Shown here one piece after another: positions 50,849 through 59,867 of a stretch of 64,000 nt of DNA (position 1 is its first letter; every line of letters begins with the position of its first letter). The notes beneath the pieces were generated by a model, which saw only the letters and a program-made list of their open reading frames with translations, did not search any database and had not been told where the DNA came from. Source of the DNA: Bacillota bacterium. GTDB lineage: Bacteria; Bacillota; UBA4882; UBA8346. The DNA lies in assembly GCA_023429995.1 (NCBI GenBank), contig JAEZCE010000077.1, positions 31,001-95,000 on the forward strand, given 5' to 3'. A program made the position numbers and the translations under genes.

Positions 50849-51556
50849 TCAAGCCAGTTCCAAAGCTAATTCCATCATTTGCGTAAAGGAAGTCTGCCTT
50901 TCTTCAGGGGTAGTGGCCTCATGGGTGACTAAGGAATCGGATACCGTTAGAATGCATAAAGCATTGACTCCGGCATAGGCAGCATTCATATACAAGGCGG
51001 CGGCCTCCATTTCAATCGCGAGCACGCCCATCTTAGCCCATTTTTTCCAGGAATCCGGATCGGCATCATAGAAAGTGTCGGAGGAAAGAATATTACCGAC
51101 TTGAACCGGAATGTTTTTTTGGGCGGCGGTTTCGACAGTTTTTCTTATTAAATCCCAGGAAGCGGTCGGCGCATAAGTCCCGGGTAATTGATATTGGGAA
51201 CCATAATTGGAATTGGTGGAGGCTGATAAGCCGACTACAATATCCCGGAGATGGACTTCGGGGCGTAATGAACCACAGGAGCCGATACGGATCAAGTTTT
51301 TAACATCATAAAAATGAATGAGTTCGTAGGAATAAATGCCGATGGACGGCATCCCCATTCCCGTTCCCATTACCGATATTTTTCTCCCGTGATAGGTTCC
51401 GGTGAAACCGGACATATTACGAACACCATTGAACTGAACGGGGTTTTCCAAATAGTTTTCAGCAATAAACTTGGCCCGTAAAGGATCTCCGGGAAGCAAA
51501 ACCGTACTGGCGATAGTTCCCAGGTTGCCAACTTCGATATGAGGGGTGGGAATCAT
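50849..51556 (-). CDS. deoD: Purine nucleoside phosphorylase
   Basis: The 235-residue protein matches the hexameric DeoD type: TPHIEVGNLGTIASTVLLPGDPLRAKFIAENYLE, the GTGMGMPSIGIYSYELI segment, RIGSCGSLRP, and AIEMEAAALYMNAA with SDSLVTHEATTPEERQ, including the Asp of the purine site. The enzyme phosphorolyses (deoxy)inosine and (deoxy)guanosine. ATG 51556 has GGAG upstream; the longer frame runs into the divergent gene. It complements udp and deoB at 11-13 kb for nucleoside salvage, although it is 38 kb away. Confidence 0.93.
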   Translation of the reverse strand: MIPTPHIEVGNLGTIASTVLLPGDPLRAKFIAENYLENPVQFNGVRNMSGFTGTYHGRKISVMGTGMGMPSIGIYSYELIHFYDVKNLIRIGSCGSLRPEVHLRDIVVGLSASTNSNYGSQYQLPGTYAPTASWDLIRKTVETAAQKNIPVQVGNILSSDTFYDADPDSWKKWAKMGVLAIEMEAAALYMNAAYAGVNALCILTVSDSLVTHEATTPEERQTSFTQMMELALELA

Positions 51557-51740
51557 GGTATCACTCCAATTTATTGGTATCAAAACGATCTTTCTACGAA
51601 ACGTTCCCAATATCCTGCACGGGACCTGTACCTGTTATTTATTTCCCACCCGCTGTTACCGGCCTAATATTTATCAACCATCTCTTTCCGGAGGGATATA
51701 TTATGGTAAAAAATATTTTGCGGAAATGGAGGTTTGCCAA

Positions 51741-52808
51741 TTGAAAAATCGGGAAGATGTAGAATATCTGGTCACATCCGAGCTTTTGGATTATTCGGTT
51801 TTAACTCAAGACAAAACCTTGGATTTACTGAGAAAATACCAATTCGGATTATGTCTTTGCGTGCATGAAGATCAATTAAACCATCAGCTGCATCTCATTT
51901 GCAGGGCCTGCAAAAATTCAGGAATTCCACTCATTCTTTGGCCGTTGTTATCGGAAAGCAAAGGCCTTTATCTTAATAAATATTCGGTGAAGGCATATCA
52001 TCAATATTTGGACCAATTGTTTCAGTGGCTGGATGAACATGAACACATTATTTACGGGCTGTTGGTCGATTGCGAGCCCGATTATGAAGCGCCGAAAACG
52101 GAGTCCTTTTCACCGGTCCTCGAGAATATTTGGGATAATTTGCGGGACTTGGATGAGGCGGTTTTTGCCGCCGCGGTCCAAGAATTCAGGGAAATCATCA
52201 ATAAAATCAAATCCCATGGCTGTAAAGCCATTGGGGCGGCTATGCCGTTTGTATGCCATGACGTTTTAGAAAAGAGACAGGCCTGGCAGGATTTTTGGGG
52301 CGGTCCGGTAGTGGGTCTTGACTGGGATATGCTGGTATTTATGTTGTTTGGAAGCTGGTTTGTACAAATGGGTATGGATTGGCCCACGGCTCATTATCTA
52401 ATTTATGATTATACGAAAACCATTAAAAAGATATGGCGGGGTAAAGCTGTGGTAGCTTTAGGAGTAACCGCTCCCGGTACTGGGGCTGAAAGCGCAATAT
52501 ACCGCACACCGGAAGAGTTGGCCGCTGCGGTTTCGGTGGTAAAAGCCGCCCCAATGAAGAGAATCGGCATTTATGATCTCAAAGGAATTATTGAGTCAAA
52601 AGATCCGGAATCCTGGTTTCGGCAAATCAAGAATGCTCCTCCCCTGAAACCGGAAACCCTTTCCTTGGGTAAGGGGCGTAAAATTCAATATTGGAAAATT
52701 GGACTCTATAAATGTTTTGTCAAAATCATCGGCGGAATTCTGGAACAAATAAGGGCTTCCAAAACTTTGATTCGGCAGTTTCTCCGGAAACTAAAAAATT
52801 GTTATTGA
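51741..52808 (+). CDS. Uncharacterised TIM-barrel-like protein
   Basis: The protein of about 355 residues contains segments that suggest a beta/alpha barrel: FGLCLCVHEDQ, GIPLILWPLLSESKGLYL, YGLLVDCEPDYEAP, CKAIGAAMPFV and VVALGVTAPGTG. The LVDCEPDYE and WPLLS pattern resembles hydrolase-like barrels with acidic residues at the C-ends of strands. TTG 51741 was chosen because GGAGG lies 8 bases upstream; an ATG at 51727 is also possible and the frame extends back to 51546. A basic C-terminal tail (KASK...RKLKNCY) with a hydrophobic stretch may touch the membrane. The function is unknown. Confidence 0.65.
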   Translation: MKNREDVEYLVTSELLDYSVLTQDKTLDLLRKYQFGLCLCVHEDQLNHQLHLICRACKNSGIPLILWPLLSESKGLYLNKYSVKAYHQYLDQLFQWLDEHEHIIYGLLVDCEPDYEAPKTESFSPVLENIWDNLRDLDEAVFAAAVQEFREIINKIKSHGCKAIGAAMPFVCHDVLEKRQAWQDFWGGPVVGLDWDMLVFMLFGSWFVQMGMDWPTAHYLIYDYTKTIKKIWRGKAVVALGVTAPGTGAESAIYRTPEELAAAVSVVKAAPMKRIGIYDLKGIIESKDPESWFRQIKNAPPLKPETLSLGKGRKIQYWKIGLYKCFVKIIGGILEQIRASKTLIRQFLRKLKNCY

Positions 52809-52834
52809 CGCCATTTATTTCCATATGATATGAT
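52805..52834 (+). promoter_or_regulatory. Promoter upstream of the small ORF and rtcB
   Basis: TTGACG (52805-52810) and TATGAT (52829-52834) are 18 bases apart. The -35 overlaps the end of the preceding gene. Transcription would begin near 52842. Confidence 0.55.
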
Positions 52835-52868
52835 ATCCAAAGATGTAAGTTATAGGGAGGCGCAGATC

Positions 52869-52979
52869 ATGACTGGTTCTTTATTGCAGCAAGCGGGTGG
52901 AAAACTTGACCCTTTTCAAAGGAAGGTTTATCACATTTCGAGTGACCGGTCTTTTCTGGCGTTGACGCCGCTCCCGTAG
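52869..52979 (+). CDS. 36-residue ORF upstream of rtcB
   Basis: An ORF of 36 residues (MTGSLLQQAGGKLDPFQ at its start, ending FLALTPLP) follows a GGGAGG ribosome site at a fitting distance and a promoter. A terminator hairpin lies between it and rtcB. It could be a genuine small protein or a leader peptide; the family is not recognised. Confidence 0.45.
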   Translation: MTGSLLQQAGGKLDPFQRKVYHISSDRSFLALTPLP

Positions 52980-53027
52980 GGCGAATCCACGATTTTTTCC
53001 GATTGAAGACAGGAATTCAGGATATGG

Positions 53028-53060
53028 AAACCTTCCAAGTGTAGCGGAAGGTTTTTTATT
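53028..53060 (+). terminator. Terminator/attenuator before rtcB
   Basis: AAACCTTCC (53028-53036) pairs with GGAAGGTTT (53046-53054), followed by a T-rich tail. It sits between the 36-residue ORF and rtcB, so it may end the short transcript or attenuate read-through. Confidence 0.75.
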
Positions 53061-53124
53061 TTACTTTCTTTCAGGAGAAAAAGTTTATTTCTCCATGAAT
53101 CATAAAAAAAGGATGTTTTAGACT

Positions 53125-54375
53125 ATGTTTATTCAGTATCATCAAGACAAACAAAAAATACCGATTAAGGTGTGGCTAAGAAAGCAAGAAGAATTGGAGG
53201 CGGAGTGCCAGAGACAGGCCGTAAATTTGGCGAACTTACCCTTTGCATTCGGGCATATCGCTTTAATGCCGGATACCCACGCCGGATATGGAATGCCCAT
53301 TGGCGGTGTTCTGGCGGCGGAAAATGTAATCGTCCCCAATGCGGTTGGCGTTGACATTGGTTGCGGTATGGGGTTTATTCATACCAACATTCCCGTGAGC
53401 ATATTGCGGAATGTGAATACGCCCAACGGTAAATTGGCGCGGCAAATTATCGGCGCGATCATGCGCGAGGTTCCAACCGGTTTTGCCCATCATAAACAAC
53501 CCCAGGAATGCGCGGCTCTCGATCGCTTTGAACCGGAATCCTTCGGACTCCCTTTCCCTCAAGAGTTATTGGGAGAGCTTGATGAAGGATATTATCAAGT
53601 AGGCACTCTGGGTGGCGGGAACCATTTTATCGAGTTGCAAGAGGATGAAGAAGGGCATTTGGCGGTGATGTTGCATTCCGGTTCCCGGAACTTCGGTTAT
53701 AAGATTTGCAACTACTATAATCAATTGGCCAAATCATTGAACCGGGAATGGCGGAGCGGGGGAATGGATGTGTGGCCTGAGTGGGATTTGGCGTACTTGC
53801 CTCTTGATACCGATGAAGGGAAAGCCTACAGTGTTTGGATGAACTTGGCTCTGGAGTTTGCCCGGGAGAACCGGCAATTGATGATGGAACGGATCAAAAA
53901 TATTGTTTTTAATTGTGTCAAGAAATATGCCGGGTTTAGCGGGATCGAAATCACGATGGAAGTGAACGCCCATCATAATTATGCGGTTTTGGAAGAACAT
54001 TTCGGCAAACGGCTTTGGGTGCACCGTAAAGGGGCAATCCGGGCTGGGGCGGGAGAACCGGGAATCATACCGGGAGCCATGGGTTCCTATAGCTATATTG
54101 TGGAAGGGCTGGGGAATCCGGATAGCTTTTGTTCTTCTTCCCACGGGGCCGGCCGGAAAATGAGCCGCAAGGAAGCGGAAAGAAAATTCCGTTATCAGGA
54201 TGTCTTACAAGACTTGGAAAGAATGGACATTGCTTTAGGGACTCCGAGGAGAAACAAGATCAGCGACGAATGCCGCTGGGCTTATAAAGATATTGAGCGG
54301 GTTATTGAGGATGAAAGGGATTTGGTGAGGCCCATCATGCGATTAAAGACCGTGGCGGTGGTGAAGGGGAGTTGA
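53125..54375 (+). CDS. rtcB: RtcB family RNA ligase
   Basis: The 416-residue protein has the RtcB motifs in order: MPDTHAGYGMPIGGVLA, NAVGVDIGCGMGF with metal-binding Asp/Cys, LGGGNHFIEL, MLHSGSRNFGY, EVNAHHNYAV, WVHRKGAIRA and CSSSHGAGRKMSR, where the His accepts GMP. RtcB joins 2',3'-cyclic phosphate and 5'-hydroxyl RNA ends with GTP and Mn2+. All catalytic positions are present. Length is typical of the shorter bacterial branch. Confidence 0.93.
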   Translation: MFIQYHQDKQKIPIKVWLRKQEELEAECQRQAVNLANLPFAFGHIALMPDTHAGYGMPIGGVLAAENVIVPNAVGVDIGCGMGFIHTNIPVSILRNVNTPNGKLARQIIGAIMREVPTGFAHHKQPQECAALDRFEPESFGLPFPQELLGELDEGYYQVGTLGGGNHFIELQEDEEGHLAVMLHSGSRNFGYKICNYYNQLAKSLNREWRSGGMDVWPEWDLAYLPLDTDEGKAYSVWMNLALEFARENRQLMMERIKNIVFNCVKKYAGFSGIEITMEVNAHHNYAVLEEHFGKRLWVHRKGAIRAGAGEPGIIPGAMGSYSYIVEGLGNPDSFCSSSHGAGRKMSRKEAERKFRYQDVLQDLERMDIALGTPRRNKISDECRWAYKDIERVIEDERDLVRPIMRLKTVAVVKGS

Positions 54376-54804
54376 TAATAAAAGTATCCAGGGTAAAGAG
54401 AAAAGAGTAAATCGGACTATCTTGAAAGAGGATTTCATCCGCCGTAGATTAAATTTCAGGATCGCTCCAGGGGATTTTAGGAACCGGAGAAGGGATTTCA
54501 TCCGCCGTAGATTAGATTTCAGGATCGCTTCAGAGAATTTTAGGAACCGGAGATGAGATTTCATCCGCCGTAGATTAAATTTCAGGATCGCTTCAGAGAA
54601 TTTTGGGAACCGGAGATGGGATTTCATCTTCCGTAGATTAAATTTCAGGATCGCTCCAGACAATTTAGGAACCGAGATACAATTTCATCTACCGAATAAA
54701 TTTACAGGATGATAAAGATAAATAAATCAGCTTTTTGTTATTTTACGAGGGTGAGGAGGGCTGGGAGGGGATGCTAAAAAATAAAGGAAGACGATTTTTA
54801 GAGT
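54376..54804. other. Intergenic region occupied by the 63-bp array
   Basis: Apart from the tandem array, this 430-base region between rtcB and the MFS gene shows no gene with a ribosome site. The minus-strand ORF at 54343-54663 exists only because the 63-base unit is a multiple of three; it has no ribosome binding site at its TTG start. Confidence 0.6.
54431..54710. repeat. Tandem array of a 63-bp unit (four copies plus a decayed fifth)
   Basis: The unit starts GATTTCATCCGCCGTAGATT and includes TTTCAGGATCGC and AGGAACCGGAGA. Copies start at 54431, 54494, 54557 and 54620, exactly 63 bases apart, with a degenerate fifth at about 54680. Each junction can form a CGG-a-GATGA/TCATC-cg-CCG hairpin. 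In one minus-strand frame the unit is open throughout and would encode a 21-residue repeat (AILKFNLRRMKSHLRFLKFSE). Confidence 0.9.
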
Positions 54805-55998
54805 CTAAAGGTTTTTGCCGTTGCTGGACTTTTCCCAGCCGCCGATTTGTTTTTGAATGCCCAGGGTCATCAGCAAACATATCAACCCGAAGGTGATAAA
54901 AATCAAATTGAGTCCGAGATAGGTGCCGATGATTCCCGATAAAAGCGGGGCGCTGAATAAGCCGAGGGTCCGGGCTGTCTGCTGCATGGCATAGGCTCGT
55001 CCGCGAAAATCAGAATCGACTTTGGCGGCAATCAAGGCTGCCGAGGAAGGCGAAATGGCCGCCATAAAAGTTCCAAAGATAAAATAGAGCCCGGTAAAAA
55101 GCCATAACTGATTGGCAAAACCTAATAAAACACAAATGGACCCGATCCCGAATAATCCTATTAAAATGGTACGGGTATAAGAAATTTTTTCGGCAACGCG
55201 GCTCCAGATATAGGCGGTCAGAAAGAGGGCCAAACCGGGAAGGGAATAAGTAAAGCCGCTGCTTATTTTGGAAGTATCGGGCGCGATTTGGTGGATATAT
55301 AAGGCTAAAATGGGTATTAAGGCCGACATTACCAGCGCGTTAAGAAACTCCACGCTCATGACGGTCACCATGACCGGCATTTTGAAAACTTGTTGACAAT
55401 CCTGCCAGATGGAAGTTTTGACGACGATTTGCGGTTTTTCTTTTTCTTCTACCCCGAATGCGACCATCAAAAAAGCTACCAATACGAGAGCCCCGGAGAG
55501 TAGCATGGATCCCCGGTAACCGATGAAAGAGGCTAAAAGCCCTCCCAGGGCAGGCCCTAAAATGGTTCCGGCGGACTGAAGCGTATAGGCGACGGAGACA
55601 TATCTGCCGGATTCCGCTTTGGGAGTGTTTGTAGCGATTAAGGCGATCGAACCCGGGATGAATCCGGTCAGCACACCATTCATAAGCCGTAAAAAAAGTA
55701 ACTGGCCATAATTTTGACAAAAGCTCATTCCGATATAAACCAGACTCAGGCAAAGCCCGGCCCGCATGACCATGGGTTTTCGTCCGTATTTGTCGGCCAT
55801 TTTACCCCAAACCGGCCCCATGATGGAGGAACCGGAAAATTGCAAAGTAAAAAGAAGGCCGGACCAAAAGGGTAAATCCCGGGTAATTCCCAATTCTTTC
55901 AGGAATAATGGCAGAAAGGGGGCAATTTGTTCCCAACTGAACGCGGCGAGAAAAATGGTAAACGATAAGATGATTAAATTGCGGCGGTAATAATTCAT
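54805..55998 (-). CDS. MFS transporter (multidrug efflux type)
   Basis: The 397-residue protein has twelve hydrophobic segments and MFS motif A between helices 2 and 3 (GPVWGKMADKYGRKPMVMRAG). Motif C, SAGTILGPALGGLL, in helix 5 marks a drug/H+ antiporter of the 12-helix group. A second motif A-like WSRVAEKISYTRTILIGL opens the C-half. The substrate is unknown. AGGGAAC precedes ATG 55998. Confidence 0.9.
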   Translation of the reverse strand: MNYYRRNLIILSFTIFLAAFSWEQIAPFLPLFLKELGITRDLPFWSGLLFTLQFSGSSIMGPVWGKMADKYGRKPMVMRAGLCLSLVYIGMSFCQNYGQLLFLRLMNGVLTGFIPGSIALIATNTPKAESGRYVSVAYTLQSAGTILGPALGGLLASFIGYRGSMLLSGALVLVAFLMVAFGVEEKEKPQIVVKTSIWQDCQQVFKMPVMVTVMSVEFLNALVMSALIPILALYIHQIAPDTSKISSGFTYSLPGLALFLTAYIWSRVAEKISYTRTILIGLFGIGSICVLLGFANQLWLFTGLYFIFGTFMAAISPSSAALIAAKVDSDFRGRAYAMQQTARTLGLFSAPLLSGIIGTYLGLNLIFITFGLICLLMTLGIQKQIGGWEKSSNGKNL

Positions 55999-56185
55999 GA
56001 TGTTCCCTGACTTATTTTTTAAGAGTATGTATATAATTGGCGGTTCTTATTAAGATTCCTTTATGAAATGAAAAGGGACCGTTCCAAAAAAAATAAATTC
56101 ATGAACAGGGAATCAGGGGCGGGAGAAAAGCAAAAATAAAAAGGCGGATTTTGGCGCCTTTCAAACCATGATCCGGAATGGCAGG

Positions 56186-56743
56186 TTATTTCCAGGTCAA
56201 AATGCGGGGAGGAGTTCTGGTATAGGATGAAGGAGTAAACTCCGGGTAACCAACAATGAGGGGAGCAACCGCGGTTAGATTTTCATCGATTCCCAGCTCC
56301 GTTTTGAAGTCCGGATCGTCTAGGAGGGCAAATGAAAATCCAATCCAACATGTTCCCAATCCCTCGGCGTGAGCCGCTAACATTAAATTTTGGGCGGCAA
56401 GACAGCAGTCCCCATAAGAAGTCGCTCCTTGGCCGCAATAAATGATGATTAAAGTTCCGGCGTTATAAAAAATGTTAAACTCGGGATCGGCGAGGATTTT
56501 CCGGTAATGATGGGGATCGGGTTTGCTTTGTAGGGATGCCAGACAAAGCACTTTCGCCCGGTCGGAGTATTTTTTTAATAATTCTTGGTCTTGGATGATT
56601 GCGAACGACCAGGGTTGAGAGTTGGAAGCGCTTGGCGCCAAAGTTGCCGCCTCCAGTAGTTTGTTAATCAGTTCTTTCGGTACGGGCGTATTTTTATATT
56701 TGCGGATTGAGCGACGGGTATAAAGGGCATGTATTAATTCCAT
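56186..56743 (-). CDS. Nitroreductase family protein
   Basis: The 185-residue FMN enzyme has TRRSIRKYKNTPVP at the start (FMN-phosphate-binding Arg residues), APSASNSQPWSFAII, and GLGTCWIGFSFALLDD, then APLIVGYPEF at the end, all typical of the small nitroreductase family. It is expected to reduce nitro compounds, quinones or an unknown natural substrate with NAD(P)H. GGAGG precedes ATG 56743. It is a single gene. Confidence 0.9.
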   Translation of the reverse strand: MELIHALYTRRSIRKYKNTPVPKELINKLLEAATLAPSASNSQPWSFAIIQDQELLKKYSDRAKVLCLASLQSKPDPHHYRKILADPEFNIFYNAGTLIIIYCGQGATSYGDCCLAAQNLMLAAHAEGLGTCWIGFSFALLDDPDFKTELGIDENLTAVAPLIVGYPEFTPSSYTRTPPRILTWK

Positions 56744-57111
56744 GAGGGCGCCTCCGTAAAAGGGTATTTATCCATTATTATTCCCTGCAAGTTTAGATTA
56801 TTATCATTAATTCATCGATGGGCTGGGGTATATGAGTAAAGACTAAAAAATTGGGAGCAATGTCATTGCCCCCAAGTGATGAATGATCAAGCGTAATCAT
56901 TGCGGGAAATAAGTTCTGCTAAGTCGGGGTGCAGGACTGCTTAGAAAATATGCCAAAAATTAATGTTCCTACCACCAAGGGCACGAAGGCCACGAAGAAA
57001 AAAGGGGAAAACTTTAGTCTTCGTGCTCTTCGTGTACTTCGTGGTTAATTCGTTCTATCTCTTTATTTTCATTTTTCATGTGCCCCAGTAAAGCTGGGGG
57101 TGGGGAACTAC
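56744..57111. other. Intergenic region with an ACGAAG-rich inverted element
   Basis: There is no gene in this 368-base stretch. It contains the repeat element at 56970-57050, described separately. Left of it, 56760-56960, nothing notable was seen. Confidence 0.55.
56970..57050. repeat. Inverted (C)ACGAAG repeat element
   Basis: The left arm reads CCACCAAGGGCACGAAGGCCACGAAG and the right arm CTTCGTGCTCTTCGTGTACTTCGTGG, giving a long imperfect hairpin built on 9-base steps. Similar ACGAAG-type intergenic elements occur in many unrelated bacterial genomes; here it follows the 3' side of the nitroreductase/beta-barrel gap. Confidence 0.7.
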
Positions 57112-57771
57112 TTAAAAATATAAATTTATCCCGGCATTGAAGCAAAGGCCGCTGCCATCCAGGGTGTCGGATAGCTCGCCATCTTCATATACCCCTGAAG
57201 CATGGGTAAACGCAACCGAACGATAAATGACTTCTCCTTTTAAGCCTATGCTATCACCCAGTTTCAGGGTAAGGCCATAGCCGAGATTGAGTCCGATGCC
57301 GGTGAAGTCGGCATCCCCCCATTCAGGGTAATATCCATCATAATAGGCTCCATTTTCTACTTCCAACACAGTGACACAAAATCCAACCAGTAAATAAGGT
57401 TTGATATACGGAGAAGAACCGATGAATTTTTTGAAGTTCACATCAAAAATACCATAATCAGCATCAATAGGAAGTCCGGCAGCATTGTTCCCTTCATGGT
57501 GTGAAGCTGTCAGCCCGAACTCCAGCGCGAATCTGCGGAACTCCATTCCCCAGGTCAAAGAGGCACCGTAATCGGAGTCTAGCGCGGGGAAATAAAGCGT
57601 TTCCTCTTCATCATAAGACGGTACATTTCTCGCATCAGTATTAATCGAGTTATAAACTTGCGAAACTCCAAGGTAAAATTCAGGTCTGGCATCAGCAAAA
57701 GAAGCCGATCCGAATAAAAGGACCGTTGCCAATAAACTAGCGGAAAGGCATATATGTATGATTCGTTTCAT
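57112..57771 (-). CDS. Secreted outer-membrane beta-barrel-like protein
   Basis: The 219-residue protein has a cleavable signal peptide (MKRIIHICLSASLLATVLLFGSASFADA). The mature part alternates aromatic and hydrophobic residues in strand-like segments such as YIKPYLLVGFCVTVLEV, GIGLNLGYGLTLKLGDSIGLKGEVIYRSVAF and LCFNAGINLYF, ending in Phe. A C-terminal Phe with an aromatic-rich last strand is the BAM-recognition signature of outer membrane proteins. ATG 57771 with AAGGAGG upstream is the true start. It implies a diderm cell envelope. Confidence 0.75.
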   Translation of the reverse strand: MKRIIHICLSASLLATVLLFGSASFADARPEFYLGVSQVYNSINTDARNVPSYDEEETLYFPALDSDYGASLTWGMEFRRFALEFGLTASHHEGNNAAGLPIDADYGIFDVNFKKFIGSSPYIKPYLLVGFCVTVLEVENGAYYDGYYPEWGDADFTGIGLNLGYGLTLKLGDSIGLKGEVIYRSVAFTHASGVYEDGELSDTLDGSGLCFNAGINLYF

Positions 57772-57982
57772 GGTTTTCCTCCTTGTTTTAAGCAAAAATA
57801 TTCATCAATATATTTCGGATCAAAATACCTTTTTCCTGCTAATAAGTTAACAGTTTCATGAATATGAAGTTCCAGGGAAATTCATGGTTTGCCTGGACAA
57901 GAAAAATCTGTCAACGGATTAACGATAACCACTTCTGTTCCCGGGCGCATATCATATACCATTAAAAAGGAGATGGTAGATG

Positions 57983-59833
57983 GTGTGCGGTATCACCGGG
58001 TGGATTGATTGGGAAGAGGACCTGACCCAAAAAAGAAGAATTCTTGAGCATATGACGGGGACGCTGGAGGCTAGGGGGCCCGACGCCTATGGATACTGGG
58101 TGAGCTCCCGGGCCGCCATTGGCCACCGGAGATTGGTTGTTGTTGATCCCGAAGGGGGGAAACAACCTATGATCCGCCAAATCGGGGACCAGTTTTATGT
58201 GTTGACCTATAACGGTGAACTTTACAACACGGATGAAATTCGAGGGGATTTAATCCAAAAGGGTTATCGGTTTCGGTCGTACTCAGACACCGAGGTGGTC
58301 TTGGTCTCTTACTTGGAATGGGGACCCGCCTGTGTGGAAAAGTTTAACGGTATTTTTGCGTTTGGGGTTTGGAGCGAGTCGGAGCAAAGCCTGTTTTTAG
58401 CACGGGATCGGATGGGTGTTAAGCCGCTCTTCTATACCCAGCGAGGGCAGTCGTTTTTATTTGCTTCGGAGCTTAAGGCGTTACTGGCGCATCCCAAAGT
58501 GCCGGCTGAGATTGATGAGGAGGGGCTATCCGAGATATTCGGTCTAGGACCGGCTCACACCCCGGGGAATGGAGTTTATCGGGGGATTCAAGAACTCAGG
58601 CCGGGCTGCTTTTTATGCTATGACCATAAGGGTGTCAGAATTCAGCGGTATTGGGGGCTAAAGAGTATGCCTCATACCGATGATTTGGAAACAACTACCG
58701 CCAAAGTCCGGGAATTGGTTGAGGATTCCATTGAACGTCAGCTTGTTTCCGACGTCCCGGTTTGCACTTTTTTATCGGGGGGACTTGATTCCAGCATTAT
58801 CTCCGCTGTGGCGGCCGACAGATATCGTAAGCAGGGAAGAGCCTCTTTAACTACCTATTCGATTGATTATATTGACAATGAAAAATTTTTTACTGCCAGC
58901 GATTTCCAGCCCAATTCGGATCAATATTGGTCCGGCCGGATGGCTGAGTTTCTGAGCACCGCTCACCGTCGTGTGCTAGTGGATACCCCCGAACTGGCCG
59001 ATGCTTTGCATGAAGCGACCTTGGCGCGTGATTTGCCCGGGATGGCCGATGTAGATTCGTCTTTATATTTATTTTGCCAAGAGATCAAAAAGGGGGCGAC
59101 GGTTGCCTTGTCAGGGGAATGCGCCGATGAAGTATTCGGTGGTTACCCTTGGTTTTACCGCCCCGAAACGGTAAATGCGGATACGTTCCCCTGGTCTTTA
59201 TCCACCGAATTTCGCAATCAAATATTGGCGCCGGAACTTAAAAATAAAATAAATATTGATGAATATATCCGTTTCCGATATAAACAGGCTCTGGATGAGG
59301 TGCCGAGACTGGCGGAGGACGATGAGGCGGAAGCGAGAAGGCGGGAGCTTTTTTATCTCAATATTCATTGGTTTATGGCGTTGCTATTGGAGAGGAAGGA
59401 CCGGATGAGTATGGCCTCGGGGTTGGAAGTCCGGGTGCCTTTTTGTGATCACCGGCTGGTGGAATATGTTTGGAATATTCCCTGGGCTATGAAAAGTTGG
59501 AATCAAAGGGAGAAAGGCATTTTGCGCCGGGCCATGAGCGGACTGCTGCCGGAAGAAATTATTACCCGTAAAAAGAGTCCTTATCCTAAAACCCATAACC
59601 CATCTTATTTAGAACAAGTCAGTCGCAAGTTATTAGCGATTCTAACCCATCCGGATTCCCCGATTTTGAATTTGGTCGACCGGGAGAAAGTCATTGGAAT
59701 GATTCAATCAAAAGGTCAAGATTTACAGCGTCCCTGGTTTGGACAGTTAATGACCATGCCGCAATTATTTGCATATTTAATTCAAGTCGATACCTGGTTG
59801 CGTTCCTATAAAGTCCAGATCGTAACGGGATAA
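57983..59833 (+). CDS. asnB: Asparagine synthetase (glutamine-hydrolysing)
   Basis: The protein of about 616 residues has an N-terminal class II glutaminase domain, CGITGWIDW, RGPDAYGYW, TYNGELYN, and a C-terminal synthetase domain with the PPi loop FLSGGLDSSI and SGECADEVFGGYPWFY. The ATG at 57980 would put Val between Met and the catalytic Cys; GTG 57983 gives Met-Cys-Gly-Ile, which matches the processing needed for Cys1 catalysis, so I prefer GTG. AAGGAG lies upstream. It makes asparagine from aspartate, ATP and glutamine, or acts in amidation of another carboxylate. Confidence 0.9.
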   Translation: MCGITGWIDWEEDLTQKRRILEHMTGTLEARGPDAYGYWVSSRAAIGHRRLVVVDPEGGKQPMIRQIGDQFYVLTYNGELYNTDEIRGDLIQKGYRFRSYSDTEVVLVSYLEWGPACVEKFNGIFAFGVWSESEQSLFLARDRMGVKPLFYTQRGQSFLFASELKALLAHPKVPAEIDEEGLSEIFGLGPAHTPGNGVYRGIQELRPGCFLCYDHKGVRIQRYWGLKSMPHTDDLETTTAKVRELVEDSIERQLVSDVPVCTFLSGGLDSSIISAVAADRYRKQGRASLTTYSIDYIDNEKFFTASDFQPNSDQYWSGRMAEFLSTAHRRVLVDTPELADALHEATLARDLPGMADVDSSLYLFCQEIKKGATVALSGECADEVFGGYPWFYRPETVNADTFPWSLSTEFRNQILAPELKNKINIDEYIRFRYKQALDEVPRLAEDDEAEARRRELFYLNIHWFMALLLERKDRMSMASGLEVRVPFCDHRLVEYVWNIPWAMKSWNQREKGILRRAMSGLLPEEIITRKKSPYPKTHNPSYLEQVSRKLLAILTHPDSPILNLVDREKVIGMIQSKGQDLQRPWFGQLMTMPQLFAYLIQVDTWLRSYKVQIVTG

Positions 59834-59867
59834 AATTTTTAATTAAGAGGTCAAGGATGGATTGACG

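Noticed and set aside
54343..54663. Minus-strand ORF of 21-residue repeats as a protein gene
   Set aside because: Starts at TTG without a ribosome site and is fully explained by the 63-bp array; kept only as a finding about the repeat.
54431..54710. CRISPR array
   Set aside because: The 63-bp units are contiguous repeats without variable spacers, and no cas genes are present.
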